64,000 nucleotides of DNA from CAVSJO01 sp963728445 (GCA_963728445.1 CAVSJO010000006.1:372001-436000); one strand, 5' to 3'; positions 50,354 to 60,404 are shown, numbered from the stretch's first letter. The notes: generated by a model not told the origin, from the letters alone. Numbers and translations: made by a program.

Positions 50354-52714
50354 ATGCGGCCCATTCGACGGCTCATCCACGAGGCGCACCGGCGGTCGTT
50401 GTGGCAGGTCATCGCCATCTACGCATTCGGCGCGTGGGCGGCGTACCAGGTCATCCTGGGCCTGCGCGACGGGGTCGGCCTGCCGGATTGGGTGCCGGCT
50501 TTCGCCATCGTCCTCTTCCTCATCGGCCTCCCGATCGTGGTCGCCACGGCCTTCGTGCAGGAGGGCGGCCCGTCGAAGGAGACGTGGAAGCCCGAGGCGA
50601 CGCCCGAGCAGCCCGAGACCGTCGCGGACGACGTCGGCGCGCAGCCACAGGAAGCGGGTGCGTCCGGCGGCGTTCGTCACGTCCTGACCTGGCGCCGCTC
50701 GCTGCTGGCGGGCGTCGGGGCGTTCGTGCTGCTGGGGCTCGGCACCGGCGGCTGGATGGCCATGCGCGTACTGGGGATCGGGCCCGTCGGCACGCTCGTC
50801 GCTCAGGGCGTTCTCGACGACCGGGAGCGCATCATCCTCGCCGATTTCCGGAGCGTGAGCGGGGACTCCATTCTGGCCGCCGTGACGACGGAGGCCTTCC
50901 GCATCGACATCGCGCAATCGCCTACGGTGACGATCCTCGAGCCGTCCCAGGTGCAGGATCTGCTCGAGCGCTCGCAGCGGCCCACCGACTCACGCATCGA
51001 CGCAGGGCTGGCCCGCGACCTGGCGCAGCGGGGCGGGATCAAGGCGGTGCTGACGGGCGACGTCGCCGACGCCGGCGGCGGATACATCCTCACCGCCAGT
51101 CTCGTCTCCGCCTCCAGCGGCGATCCGCTCGCCTCTGCGCGGGAGACGGCCGCGGACTCCACTCAGCTCCTCGGCGCCGTCGACAAGCTGTCGGCGAAGC
51201 TGCGTGAGCGGATCGGCGAGTCACTGAAGAGCATCCACGCCAGCGACCCGCTCGAGCAGGTCACTACGTCTTCCCTCGAGGCGCTGCGCCGCCTGTCGAT
51301 GGCGGAACGCGCCTTCAACAACGGGGACGACGCGCGCGGGATCGCGCTCCTCGAGGACGCCATCCGCCTGGACTCCACGTTCGCCATGGCGTACCGGCGA
51401 CTCGCCGCCGCGCTGGATACGCGCCTGGAGGAGCCGGAGCGGGCGCTGGAGGCCGCCCGGGCCGCCGTGCGGTTCGGGGACCATCTCAGTGATCGGGAGC
51501 GCCTGCACGCGGAGGCGTATCTGGCATACGAGATCGGCCGCTGGGAGGACGCCCGGACCGCCTACGAGTCGCTGCTCGAGCTCGACCCGGACGACGACAA
51601 GGCGCTCAACAACCTCGGGCTGGTCTACGGGAACCTGGGTGATGACGCCCGCAGCGCCGAGCTGCTCCGGCGGTCGCTCGTGGTGGACAGTCTCCGTGGC
51701 TCCACGTTCGGCGGAACGTTCACCAACCTCGCCGGCGCGCTCCTCGACATGGGAGACACGGCCGGTGCGCGGGCTGCGATCGACGCATATCGGAAGGCGT
51801 TTCCCGGCAATCCGGAAGTCAAGGTCGGGGCGGCAGCCGTGCTGGCGGGAGAGCGGCGCTATCGTGCGGCTGCGGATACACTCGAGCAGGTCGCGGGGGA
51901 TCCGACAGTCCCGATGGGCCGACGCGCAAGCGCGGAAGAGGTGCTGGGTGTGCTGTCGTCCGCCCGGGGGAGACCGGTCGAGGCAGGGGGTCATTTCGAG
52001 AACGCCGCAAATATGCACGAGCAGCGTGGCCGCAGGCCGGAGCGGCTGAGCGCCCGCCTCCAGGCCGCGCTTGCCGACGCGTGGGTGGCGCAGCGCTACG
52101 ACGCCGCCACCCGCGCGATCGACGACGCGCTCCGGGAGTCGCCGCTGGATTCGATGCCTACAGGCGATCGTCCCTACCTGCTGCTCGCGGCGGCGAACGC
52201 GGCGGCCGGTCGTGGCGACGAGGCGGCTCGCGTTATCGAGCGCTACCGTAGCGACGTCATCGAGGACCTGCGTCGGCCCCGGGCGGGCGAGGAAATGGCC
52301 GTTTCCGGACTCGTCGCGCTCCAGAACAACGACGTCGAGTCGGCCGAGCGCGACTTCCGGAACGGCGAGCGGCTGATCGCCTGCCACGACTGCCTGGCCG
52401 CCCTCTCCGGGCGGGCGGAGGAGCTGCGGAACCGTCCCGACAGCGCCATCGTCGCGTACGAGGCCTACCTGGCGAGCACCTTCATCTACAACGTGCCCAC
52501 GCGGTACTCCCCCATGGACCTGCCCAACCGGGCCTGGATGGAGGCCGCGGTCCATGAGCGTCTCGGGGAGCTGTACGCGCAGAAGGGGGACACGGCCAGT
52601 GCAGTCCGGCACTACTCCGAGCTGCTCGAGCTGTGGGAGGACGCGGAGCCCGAGCTGAGGCCGCGCGTCGAGAACGCGCGGCGGCGGCTGGCGGCGCTCG
52701 GGACGAAGGGCTAG
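50354..52714 (+). CDS. TPR protein with the C-terminal architecture of Ser/Thr kinases, kinase domain absent
   Basis: 786 residues. Membrane helices lie near 20-75 (LWQVIAIYAFGAWAAYQVIL, VPAFAIVLFLIGLPIVVATA) and 116-138. Next is a FlgO/TolB-like domain (about 150-290, with ILADFRSVSGDSILAAVTTE and GIKAVLTGDVADAGGGYIL). Then comes a long run of tetratricopeptide repeats (about 305-780; EPERALEAARAAVRFGD and the ALNNLGLVYGNLGDDARSAE unit are clear). The same arrangement usually follows an N-terminal protein kinase. Probably a scaffold or sensor at the membrane. Confidence 0.82.
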   Translation: MRPIRRLIHEAHRRSLWQVIAIYAFGAWAAYQVILGLRDGVGLPDWVPAFAIVLFLIGLPIVVATAFVQEGGPSKETWKPEATPEQPETVADDVGAQPQEAGASGGVRHVLTWRRSLLAGVGAFVLLGLGTGGWMAMRVLGIGPVGTLVAQGVLDDRERIILADFRSVSGDSILAAVTTEAFRIDIAQSPTVTILEPSQVQDLLERSQRPTDSRIDAGLARDLAQRGGIKAVLTGDVADAGGGYILTASLVSASSGDPLASARETAADSTQLLGAVDKLSAKLRERIGESLKSIHASDPLEQVTTSSLEALRRLSMAERAFNNGDDARGIALLEDAIRLDSTFAMAYRRLAAALDTRLEEPERALEAARAAVRFGDHLSDRERLHAEAYLAYEIGRWEDARTAYESLLELDPDDDKALNNLGLVYGNLGDDARSAELLRRSLVVDSLRGSTFGGTFTNLAGALLDMGDTAGARAAIDAYRKAFPGNPEVKVGAAAVLAGERRYRAAADTLEQVAGDPTVPMGRRASAEEVLGVLSSARGRPVEAGGHFENAANMHEQRGRRPERLSARLQAALADAWVAQRYDAATRAIDDALRESPLDSMPTGDRPYLLLAAANAAAGRGDEAARVIERYRSDVIEDLRRPRAGEEMAVSGLVALQNNDVESAERDFRNGERLIACHDCLAALSGRAEELRNRPDSAIVAYEAYLASTFIYNVPTRYSPMDLPNRAWMEAAVHERLGELYAQKGDTASAVRHYSELLELWEDAEPELRPRVENARRRLAALGTKG

Positions 52715-52925
52715 GCGAGCGGGAGCGGGGGCGCCGGTGCCGCTGTTCGAGAAGAGATAGACGCGGCTCTTGCCCTCTCGCGGCCGCTTCATCATCTATG
52801 GTATGTAGCCCGGCCGGTACCTCCCTCCCCTGGATCGGTCCGAAGCTCTTCCCCGGCAGGATTTCGTGCGGCGGGTTGCTGCTCCCGAGCGCAACCTTGT
52901 CCCCGGTTTTCGTGTACCTGAAGAC

Positions 52926-53246
52926 ATGCCCAGGCAGCCCCGCAGGGAGCGGATCTTCGAGCGAGACGGGCATCGCTGCGTCTATTGCGGTGAGGCCTTT
53001 GCCGCGGAGGACCTGACCGTCGACCACGTCGAGCCACGGATGCGGGGAGGGGATCACTCGGACGGGAACCTCGTGACCTGCTGCGTGCCGTGCAATACGG
53101 CGAAGGCCGGGCTTCCTGCCTGGGCGTGGCTGGCCAACCGGTCGACGGAGCGCGCGAACTTCCTCGAGCTCGCCGAATCCGTCTGGCCGCGCCTGCGCCG
53201 AGCCGTCGAGGAAGCCGGGCGCTCGGAGGCGAACGGCGGGCCGTAG
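52926..53246 (+). CDS. HNH endonuclease
   Basis: 106 residues from ATG 52926 (GTG 52866 is an alternative). A compact HNH domain: RCVYCGEAF with the first zinc Cys pair, LTVDHVEPRMRGGDHSDGNL holding the catalytic His and Asn, and CCVPCNTAK with the second Cys pair. Free-standing HNH proteins of this size occur widely; their DNA target is unknown. The 211 bp before it contain no recognisable feature. Confidence 0.88.
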   Translation: MPRQPRRERIFERDGHRCVYCGEAFAAEDLTVDHVEPRMRGGDHSDGNLVTCCVPCNTAKAGLPAWAWLANRSTERANFLELAESVWPRLRRAVEEAGRSEANGGP

Positions 53247-53296
53247 GCGGCGACGGCCGCGGACACGGGAATCAACGAACGAAAGATCCGGAACCG

Positions 53297-55648
53297 ATGA
53301 AGGGACTTCGCCCACGGCTGACTCGCTGGATCGCCGTCGCGATTTTCGCGGCGGCTACGGCGGCGTGCGGTCAGCATCCGGCGACCATGGCGGCCGGACT
53401 CCACGCGGGCAGTCTCGACGAGGGCCGCCGCGCGGCCGACAGCTGGGTCACGGAGGCGACGCGGGGCCGGACGGTGCACTCCGAAGACGTCCTCGCCATC
53501 GGCTACCTCGAGCGCGAGAGGCTGGGACTCGGGTCGCCATTCCGCCTTGCCGACTATGCGCTTGCGGACCCCCGTCTCACGCATGAGGAGCGTCGAACCG
53601 TCGCGTGGGCCCTCCTCGCGCGGGCGGAGTCCCGAGGGGACTACTCCGTGGACCCGGTCGCGCTCGACGCCGTCTCGAACCGCTTCCCGCTGGACCACGC
53701 CGGTGAGGCCCACCTCGACCTGATCGAAAGCGCGATCCGGGAGGCGCGGAACCCCCGCGCCGGTGAGCTCGCCGTCCGTCTCGCCTACGCTCTCGCCGCG
53801 GCCGAGGGCTCCGTCAGTCGGGCCGCACCGTCCCTAGCCGCGCAGGCGGCGGCGCTGATCCGGGACCGGGAGCTCGCCCGCCGGGACGTCCGGCGCCTGC
53901 TGTCCGCGGCGCAGCGGGCGTCGGCGGATCCGCTCACGCTGATCCCGCGCTGGCGGAGTGAGCGGTACTTCCTCGTCGAGCAGCCCGTCTCGGAATCCCT
54001 CCCGACGGATGCCGAGGAGGAGGCCGTGGAGCTGGCCCCCCGCCTCGCCTCGGCGATCCGGGACCTGGCCGCGGGATCGCATCGGATCGCGACGTCGCCG
54101 CGACCGCTCCTGACCCCGTCCCTCGCCTACCGGCTCGCCGCCCTGACCGATTCGCTGAATCCGCCACCCGAAACGCCGATCGTCATGGCCGTGCGGATGC
54201 ACGGGAGCGAGCTGCGATCGGGCGGCGGGCTCGTGGGGCCCGATTCGGCCGAGATCGACCGCTTCGAGGAGCGGGCACGGGACGAGGAGCGGTTCGCGGC
54301 CGAGCATGCGCTGCTGTGGCAGGAGACTACGGACCGGCACGACATTCCGGCCCGGATCGCCATGGCCGCGGCGGTCTCGATGCGGCCGTACGCCCAGGAA
54401 TCCCCGTGGTTCCCGGGCATGGCAGCCCCGTCCGAGTCCGATCTGGAGACGCGCTTCGGCCTCGCCGGCGTCGTCTTCGACGATTCGGTGCCCGACGGCT
54501 GGCGCCCGTACTATCGGCGGATGCTGGCCACGTCCCTCACGGACCTCGAACGTGTGCTCCCGTCGCTGACCGTGCGTGGACTTCGGGTGCGCGTCGGTGC
54601 GCTGCGAGGGAACGATCGGACGCTCGCGCTGCACAACCCCCGCACGCGAACGGTCTTCCTGCCGCCCCGAACGGGGGCGGGCACGATCGCCCACGAGCTG
54701 GCCCACGATCTCGACTGGCAGGTGGCGCTCAGGCGCTATCGGGTCCGGGGCGACTACGCCACCGATCGGGCGACGCTGCGCGGCGCCGGGTCCATCGCCA
54801 GTCGCATGCAGCAGCTCGCCGACGGCGCGCTGGAGCCGCCGCCGGCGACGGGGACGCGCCCCGACCACGAGCGTCGGCCTGCCGAAGTCTTCGCCCGCAG
54901 CATGGACTGGCTGGTCACGCAGGCCCTCGCGCGGGAGGGACGGTCGGACGGATACCTGTCGTCCGTTCAGGACGCCGTGCTGACGGGCTACGGGAGCGTC
55001 ACGCCACCGGACTACACGGGCCGGGCGGGCGACGCACTGGTGGCCATTCTCGACGAGGTCGCGCCGCTGCCGGCCGATCTGCGGCGGTGGTATCTGGAGC
55101 GGCAGGGAGTCGGGCGTCCGCTCACGGCGTACGATCTCGTGCGGACGGTTCTCGAGGCGCCGGTCCCGGTGGAGAGCGACATGGTGCTGGTTGCGGCCGC
55201 GCCCGTGGCGGCCGAGGACAGCGCGCTCGTCTCGAGCCCCTCACCACAGCGTGCGGACGCCCGGTTCGCCGCCATCGCCGCCGCGCGGGACGCGGCCATG
55301 GGATCGATCGACGCGTGGATCTGCGGGACGCCGGGTGCGGCGTACGACCGCGAGCTACAGGACGCGCGACGTCGCCTCGTCGCGCGCACGGCCCTCGCTC
55401 GCGCCCGTGGCATCGCGATGCATCGGGCGGGCGAACTCGCGGGCCGCGCAGGGCGCGAGTGGATGGCGCGAGAGCTGTTCGGCGAGCCGCGGCCGACGGA
55501 GCCGCTGGATTCGGCCACCGCGGCGATCCTGAGCGCCCTGGCTACGCGCGCCCGGGAAGCCGGCGAGATCGGGCCGGCCGTTCCGGACGATCCGTTCCGG
55601 CTGACGTCGCCGCCGCCGCCGTGCTACTTCACCGCACGCCAGGACTGA
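53297..55648 (+). CDS. Large lipoprotein with a zinc-peptidase-like HELAH motif
   Basis: 783 residues from ATG 53297, lipoprotein signal ending ATAAC (Cys24). The first two thirds are helix-rich with many Arg/Glu/Ala. HELAH at 466-470, within GAGTIAHELAHDLDWQVAL, matches HExxH zinc peptidases, and a possible third ligand lies in the HERRPAEVFARSMDW segment that follows. No known family recognised. GC content and codon use match neighbours. It converges with the RsbRD_N gene. Confidence 0.72.
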   Translation: MKGLRPRLTRWIAVAIFAAATAACGQHPATMAAGLHAGSLDEGRRAADSWVTEATRGRTVHSEDVLAIGYLERERLGLGSPFRLADYALADPRLTHEERRTVAWALLARAESRGDYSVDPVALDAVSNRFPLDHAGEAHLDLIESAIREARNPRAGELAVRLAYALAAAEGSVSRAAPSLAAQAAALIRDRELARRDVRRLLSAAQRASADPLTLIPRWRSERYFLVEQPVSESLPTDAEEEAVELAPRLASAIRDLAAGSHRIATSPRPLLTPSLAYRLAALTDSLNPPPETPIVMAVRMHGSELRSGGGLVGPDSAEIDRFEERARDEERFAAEHALLWQETTDRHDIPARIAMAAAVSMRPYAQESPWFPGMAAPSESDLETRFGLAGVVFDDSVPDGWRPYYRRMLATSLTDLERVLPSLTVRGLRVRVGALRGNDRTLALHNPRTRTVFLPPRTGAGTIAHELAHDLDWQVALRRYRVRGDYATDRATLRGAGSIASRMQQLADGALEPPPATGTRPDHERRPAEVFARSMDWLVTQALAREGRSDGYLSSVQDAVLTGYGSVTPPDYTGRAGDALVAILDEVAPLPADLRRWYLERQGVGRPLTAYDLVRTVLEAPVPVESDMVLVAAAPVAAEDSALVSSPSPQRADARFAAIAAARDAAMGSIDAWICGTPGAAYDRELQDARRRLVARTALARARGIAMHRAGELAGRAGREWMARELFGEPRPTEPLDSATAAILSALATRAREAGEIGPAVPDDPFRLTSPPPPCYFTARQD

Positions 55649-55658
55649 GCCCGACCCT

Positions 55659-56126
55659 TCAGATGGGCCAGGTCGACACGACGCGGTCCACGATCTCGTC
55701 GTCCGCGTCCGAGCTCGGGATGTAATAGCCCTGGAGGCTCGCCGAGGTCGCCGTCGTGATCTCCGCGTCCACGCGCAGGATCGTCTCCGGCGCGAGGTCG
55801 GGATCGATCTTCTTCAGCTCGTTCCACAGCACCCGCCGCACCAGATGGTACTCGTAGAGGACCATGTCGGGCGTGAAGCCGTCCGCCCGGCGCTCCCGGC
55901 CGTGGTGCAGCGCGGCGCGGACCAGGGCCCGGGCCGGTTCGTTTCCCCCCGCCTTCTTCGCATCCGCGGCCTCGCCCAGGCAGCGTATGAGCTCCTCCAG
56001 ACCGTCCTCATCCACCGGACGCGGGACGTTGAGGTTCGGCGACAGCTCCGCCACGGAGCCCCAGTCCTGCACGACTCCCGCGGCGAGAGCGGGTGCGGAG
56101 GCGATCACCGAGAGGGTGAGGGGCAT
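55659..56126 (-). CDS. RsbRD_N-like domain protein
   Basis: 155-residue all-helical protein. The centre and C-terminus (ALVRAALHHGRERRADGFTP, MVLYEYHLVRRVLWNELKKI, VDAEITTATSASLQGYY) match the RsbRD N-terminal domain, which precedes kinases or STAS domains in stress regulators. Here it stands alone, with no partner domain. It may be a signal relay subunit. Starts at ATG 56126. The 125 bp before the ABC permease end is featureless. Confidence 0.68.
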   Translation of the reverse strand: MPLTLSVIASAPALAAGVVQDWGSVAELSPNLNVPRPVDEDGLEELIRCLGEAADAKKAGGNEPARALVRAALHHGRERRADGFTPDMVLYEYHLVRRVLWNELKKIDPDLAPETILRVDAEITTATSASLQGYYIPSSDADDEIVDRVVSTWPI

Positions 56127-56251
56127 GGCGGGTCTCTGTTCGGATCTTCAGGGGCTGCGCGGAATGCGCTGCAGCCAAGCTACGTCCGTTTCCCGGAGAC
56201 GGCCAGCCTTCCGTTCCGCCTTCGTTCGTGCGGCCTCGAAGCGGACGGCGG

Positions 56252-57388
56252 CTACTTCAGCACGCGCCGGAACTGACGCGTCGCCAGCGCGAGCACGGCC
56301 GCGGCCATGGCGGCGAGAACGAGGACCTGCGGCCACAGGTCGCCGAAGCCCTCTCCTTTCAGGAAGATGCCGCGGACGATCTCCAGGAAGTGGCGGACCG
56401 GGTTGAAAAGCGTCAGGCGCTGGAAGAACAGCGGCATCGTCCGGATCGGGTACATGAACCCGGACAGGATGATCATCGGAAGGAAGAAGAGGAACATCGT
56501 CATGAATGCTTCCTGCTGCGTGTCCGAGACGGTGGAGACGAGCAGGCCGAAACCAAGGGCAGCAAGGATGTAGACGGCTGAGGCGACCACCAGGAGGGGC
56601 ACGCTGCCCCGCAGCGGGACGTGGAACCACAGCACGGCCACGGCGGAGACCAGGACGAGATCGATGAACGCGATGGCCGCGACGGGGAGCGTCTTGCCGA
56701 GCATGAGCTCCGTGGGAGACAGGGGGCTCACGAGGAGCTGTTCGAGGGTGCCCATCTCCCGCTCGCGCACGACGGCGAGGGCCGTGAGAAGCAGGGACAT
56801 GAGCATGAGGATTACAGCGATCACGCCCGGCACGTTGTAGACGCGGCTCTCCAGCGCCGGATTGAACCATGCGCGGGCGCGCAGGTCCACGCCCCCCGAG
56901 GGCACGGCGCCGTGCTCCGCGGCGTACTCGAGGCCGAAGCGCTGGACCATGCGGGCGGCATAGCCCTGGGCGACGGTCGCCGTGTTGGAGCTGGTCCCGT
57001 CGACGAGCACCTGCACGCTGGCGCCGCGTCCGGCCGCCAGGTCCGCGCTGAAGCCGACGGGGATCTCGACTCCGACGACGGCGTCTCCGGCGTCCAGGGC
57101 GTTCCGCAGCGACGCCGGCCTCTCGCCGCGCCCGGCGACGTGGAAGTAGGGTCCTGCCGTCATGGCGGCGACGAGTCGTCTGGATTCGACGGTGTGGTCG
57201 AGGTCGACGACCCAGATCGGGACGTTTCGGACGTCCGTGTTCACCGCGTAGCCGAAGAGCAGGAGCTGCAGGATCGGAGAGGCGAAGATGATGCGCTTGG
57301 TCTTCGGGTCACGGAAGATCTGCCGCCACTCCTTCCGGAGCATCTCCCGCACGCGGAGCGCGGAGCCCCGCAGATCGGCCCGCGTCAC
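56252..57388 (-). CDS. ABC-2 exporter permease, second copy (YbhR-like)
   Basis: 378 residues of the ABC2_membrane_3 family. One N-terminal helix (FASPILQLLLFGYAVNT), a large extracytoplasmic domain (about 45-175), then five helices with REREMGTLEQLLVSPLSPTE and the GFMYPIRTMPLFFQRLT loop. It forms a heterodimer with the permease upstream. GTG 57388 overlaps that gene's stop (GTGA), with AAAGGAG 6 nt upstream. End of the operon. Confidence 0.92.
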   Translation of the reverse strand: MTRADLRGSALRVREMLRKEWRQIFRDPKTKRIIFASPILQLLLFGYAVNTDVRNVPIWVVDLDHTVESRRLVAAMTAGPYFHVAGRGERPASLRNALDAGDAVVGVEIPVGFSADLAAGRGASVQVLVDGTSSNTATVAQGYAARMVQRFGLEYAAEHGAVPSGGVDLRARAWFNPALESRVYNVPGVIAVILMLMSLLLTALAVVREREMGTLEQLLVSPLSPTELMLGKTLPVAAIAFIDLVLVSAVAVLWFHVPLRGSVPLLVVASAVYILAALGFGLLVSTVSDTQQEAFMTMFLFFLPMIILSGFMYPIRTMPLFFQRLTLFNPVRHFLEIVRGIFLKGEGFGDLWPQVLVLAAMAAAVLALATRQFRRVLK

Positions 57389-58500
57389 GCGATCTCCTTT
57401 CGGAACGAAAGCGTGGCGAGCCCCAGCCCCAGGATGGCGAAGACCAGCATGTAGACGCCCTGCACCCACAGCACGTGCAGTCCGACGCCCTTCAGGAAGA
57501 TGCCGCGCGTAACGGTCACGAAGTAGCGCGCCGGAATGACGTACGTGAAGAGCCGGAGGGCCCGCGGCATGGCGCCAATGTCGAAGATGAAGCCCGAGAG
57601 CAGGATCGCGGGGAGGTAGGTCGCGACCATCGCCACCTGCATGGCCAGCACCTGGGACTTCAGGGCGGCCGAGATGAAGATCCCGAGTCCCAGCGCACCC
57701 ACGAGGAAGAGCAGGGAAAAGCCCCCCAGCAGGAGCGCGCTGCCGCGCAGCGGCACGCCGAAGATGAGCATGCCGGCGGCGGTGGCCATCGCCACGTCGA
57801 AGAGGCCGATGCCCACGTACGGCACCAGCTTGCCGAGCACGACGTCCAGGCGGTGGACCGGCGTGGCGGCGAGCTGCTCCATCGTGCCGCGCTCCCACTC
57901 GCGGGCGATCGTCAGAGCCGTGAGCATGGCGGCGATGATGGACATGATCACCGCAATGAGCCCGGGCACGATCATCTGCCGGCTCTCGAGCGTCGGGTTG
58001 TACCAGACCCGGGTCTCGGCCTCGGCGGGAGGGCGGATCCGCCGGCCCTGCAGCATCACGTCCCGGGACCAGCCGGCCAGGATGGCTTCCGCGTAGTTCA
58101 GGGCGATCGTCGCCGTGTTCGCGTCGCCCCCGTCGAGGACCAGCTGCACGTCTGCCGAACGGCCTGCCGCCAGATCCCTCGCGAATCCCACGGGGATCAC
58201 GAGTCCGCCCGTGACGTCCCCGTGCACCACGCGGTCGTCCACCGCCGCATAGTCGTCCACCCGCTCGACCACTCGGAAGTAGCCGCTCGCCTCCAGCGCT
58301 TCGACCATCGAGCGGCTGCGGGACGTGTGGTCCCGGTCGAGCAGCGCAAGTCGGATGTCCTTCACGTCCCACGTGATGGCGTAGCCGAAGAAGAGCAGGA
58401 GCATGACCGGCAGCAGAAAGGCGAGCGCCATGCTGCGCCTGTCCCGCCGGAGCTGCGTCCATTCCTTTCGGGCGACCGCCCACAGACGCACCGGGTCCAT
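57385..58500 (-). CDS. ABC-2 exporter permease, first copy (YbhS-like)
   Basis: 371 residues, same family and layout as its neighbour: MALAFLLPVMLLLFFGYAIT, an outer domain, then five helices with REWERGTMEQLAATPVHRLD and FIFDIGAMPRALRLFTYVIP. Together the two form the membrane channel of a drug or lipid exporter. Starts 1 nt after the second ATPase stop and overlaps the next gene by 4 nt. Confidence 0.92.
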   Translation of the reverse strand: MDPVRLWAVARKEWTQLRRDRRSMALAFLLPVMLLLFFGYAITWDVKDIRLALLDRDHTSRSRSMVEALEASGYFRVVERVDDYAAVDDRVVHGDVTGGLVIPVGFARDLAAGRSADVQLVLDGGDANTATIALNYAEAILAGWSRDVMLQGRRIRPPAEAETRVWYNPTLESRQMIVPGLIAVIMSIIAAMLTALTIAREWERGTMEQLAATPVHRLDVVLGKLVPYVGIGLFDVAMATAAGMLIFGVPLRGSALLLGGFSLLFLVGALGLGIFISAALKSQVLAMQVAMVATYLPAILLSGFIFDIGAMPRALRLFTYVIPARYFVTVTRGIFLKGVGLHVLWVQGVYMLVFAILGLGLATLSFRKEIA

Positions 58501-58501
58501 G

Positions 58502-59446
58502 CTACCCCTCCGCCGCGCCGCCGCCGGCGCGCACGAGCGCGACGAAGACGTCCTCGAGAGAGGGCCGCACCGGCTGGATGGAGTCCACGACCCGACCCGC
58601 GCCGGTCAGGCGGGCGCGCAGCGCGGCCGACGCGTCGTCCGGGGCGTCGTCGCCCATGACCACGTGTACGGCCCGGCCGAACATCGACGCCTCGAGGACG
58701 CCGGGTGCGCTCTTCAGCGCCTCGACCGCCCGGGCTGCATCGTCCACCGCGAGCTCGAGGATCGGCCGCTCCATGCGCGCCCGAAGCGCCCCCGGCGAGT
58801 CGAGGGCGATGAGTCGGCCGCGGTTCATCAGCGCGAGCCTGTTGCAGTACTCCGCCTCTTCCATGTAGTGCGTGCTCACGAGCACGGTCGTGCCCTCGGC
58901 GGACAACGTGTCGATCAGGTTCCAGAAGGCGCGCCGCGCCACCGGATCCACGCCCGACGTCGGCTCGTCCAGAAAGAGGACGGAGGGCTCGTGCAGTACC
59001 GCGCACCCGAGGGCAAGCCGCTGCTTGAAGCCGAGGGGCAGGTCCGCCGTCAACGCCCGTTGGCGGCCCTCGAGGCCCGCCATGTCCACGATCCACGCCC
59101 GCCGCCGCTCGAGCACGGTGCCGGTCACGCCGTAGAGACCGGCGAACAGGGCGATGTTCTCGCCGACCGTGAGGTCGCCGTAGAGGGAGAAGCGCTGGGA
59201 CATGTAGCCGATGCGCCGGCGCAGGTCGGCGCCGCGCGTCCGGATGTCCAGGCCGGCGATCCGGGCCGTGCCGGACGTCGGCGTCAGCAGCCCCGTCAGC
59301 ATCTTGATCGTCGTCGTCTTGCCGGCGCCGTTGGGGCCCAGGAAGCCGAAGATCTCGCCGGTGTGGACTGTGTACGAGACGTCGTCGACGGCGGTGAAGC
59401 TGCCGAATCGCTTCGTCAGTCCGACGACCTCTACGGCGTCAGTCAT
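58502..59446 (-). CDS. Exporter ATPase, second half of a split YbhF-type protein
   Basis: 314 residues. Walker A GPNGAGKTTT, Walker B VLFLDEPTSGVDP, H-loop STHYMEE. The ABC signature is degenerate, LPLGFKQRLALG instead of LSGGxxQR, as in the C-terminal half of E. coli YbhF. C-terminal 80 residues are a regulatory extension. It overlaps the first ATPase by 8 nt. Confidence 0.9.
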   Translation of the reverse strand: MTDAVEVVGLTKRFGSFTAVDDVSYTVHTGEIFGFLGPNGAGKTTTIKMLTGLLTPTSGTARIAGLDIRTRGADLRRRIGYMSQRFSLYGDLTVGENIALFAGLYGVTGTVLERRRAWIVDMAGLEGRQRALTADLPLGFKQRLALGCAVLHEPSVLFLDEPTSGVDPVARRAFWNLIDTLSAEGTTVLVSTHYMEEAEYCNRLALMNRGRLIALDSPGALRARMERPILELAVDDAARAVEALKSAPGVLEASMFGRAVHVVMGDDAPDDASAALRARLTGAGRVVDSIQPVRPSLEDVFVALVRAGGGAAEG

Positions 59447-60404
59447 CGTCGGGCTCGACGAGGTGGATGAACGCGTCCTCGAGGGACGGCTCGATGGGGT
59501 GGGCGTCCAGGACGGCGACGCCGGCATCCGCCAGCTCCTTCAGCGCGTCGTCCTGCCCGGCCCCGGGCCGGAGCAGCGCGTGGACCGTGTCTCCGTACAG
59601 CGTCGCCCGCGCCACGGCGCGAGAGGCCTTCAGCGCGTCCCGCGCCGCCCGCGGCGATTCCGCCCGCAGGGCGATCATCGCGCCTTCCAGGGAGTGCTGG
59701 AGCCGCTCCGGCTCGTCGAGGGCGAGCACGTGCCCGTGGTGCAGCAGCGCCACCCGGTCGCAGCGCTCCGCCTCGTCGAGATAGCTCGTGGAAACCACGA
59801 CCGTGACGCCGTCCGCCACCATCTCGTGCAGGATCAGCCAGAGGTCGCGGCGGGAGATGGGGTCGACGCCGAACGTCGGCTCGTCCAGCAGCAGCAGCTC
59901 GGGCCGGTGGATCAACGCACAGCAGAGGGAGAGCTTCTGCTTCATGCCGCCCGAGAGCGCGCCGGCGAGCCGGTCCTCGAAACGGCCGAGATCGGAGAAC
60001 GCGTAGAGGCGCTCGAGGCGAGCGGGTCGTTCCCCCCGGGGCACCCGATACAGGTCCGCATAGAAGTCGATGTTCTCCCGCACCGTGAGGTCCTCGTAGA
60101 GGCCGAATCGCTGGGACATGTACGCGAGGTGCGGCTTCACGGACTCGGGATCCTGGCCGACGCTGCGGCCCAGGACGAGGGCATCGCCGGACGTGGGCCG
60201 GAGCACGCCGGCGAGCATGCGGAGCGTCGTCGTCTTTCCCGCGCCGTCGGGGCCGACGACGCCGAAGAGCTCCCCGCGCCGGACGTCCAGCGTCAGCCCG
60301 GCGACGGCCACGGTCGCGCCGAACTCCCGGCGCAGCGCACGGATCGACACGACGGCATCTTCCGCAATGCCCGCACGGCGCACCGCGGCGGGAGGCGTAT
60401 TCAC
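59439..60404 (-). CDS. Exporter ATPase, first half of a split YbhF-type protein
   Basis: 321 residues with a canonical set: Walker A GPDGAGKTTT, signature LSGGMKQKLSLC, Walker B LLLLDEPTFGVDP, H-loop position STSYLDE (Ser-Tyr instead of the usual His). It pairs with the degenerate ATPase next to it to make an asymmetric ATPase dimer. GTG 60404 overlaps the HlyD stop (GTGA). Confidence 0.9.
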   Translation of the reverse strand: MNTPPAAVRRAGIAEDAVVSIRALRREFGATVAVAGLTLDVRRGELFGVVGPDGAGKTTTLRMLAGVLRPTSGDALVLGRSVGQDPESVKPHLAYMSQRFGLYEDLTVRENIDFYADLYRVPRGERPARLERLYAFSDLGRFEDRLAGALSGGMKQKLSLCCALIHRPELLLLDEPTFGVDPISRRDLWLILHEMVADGVTVVVSTSYLDEAERCDRVALLHHGHVLALDEPERLQHSLEGAMIALRAESPRAARDALKASRAVARATLYGDTVHALLRPGAGQDDALKELADAGVAVLDAHPIEPSLEDAFIHLVEPDDD

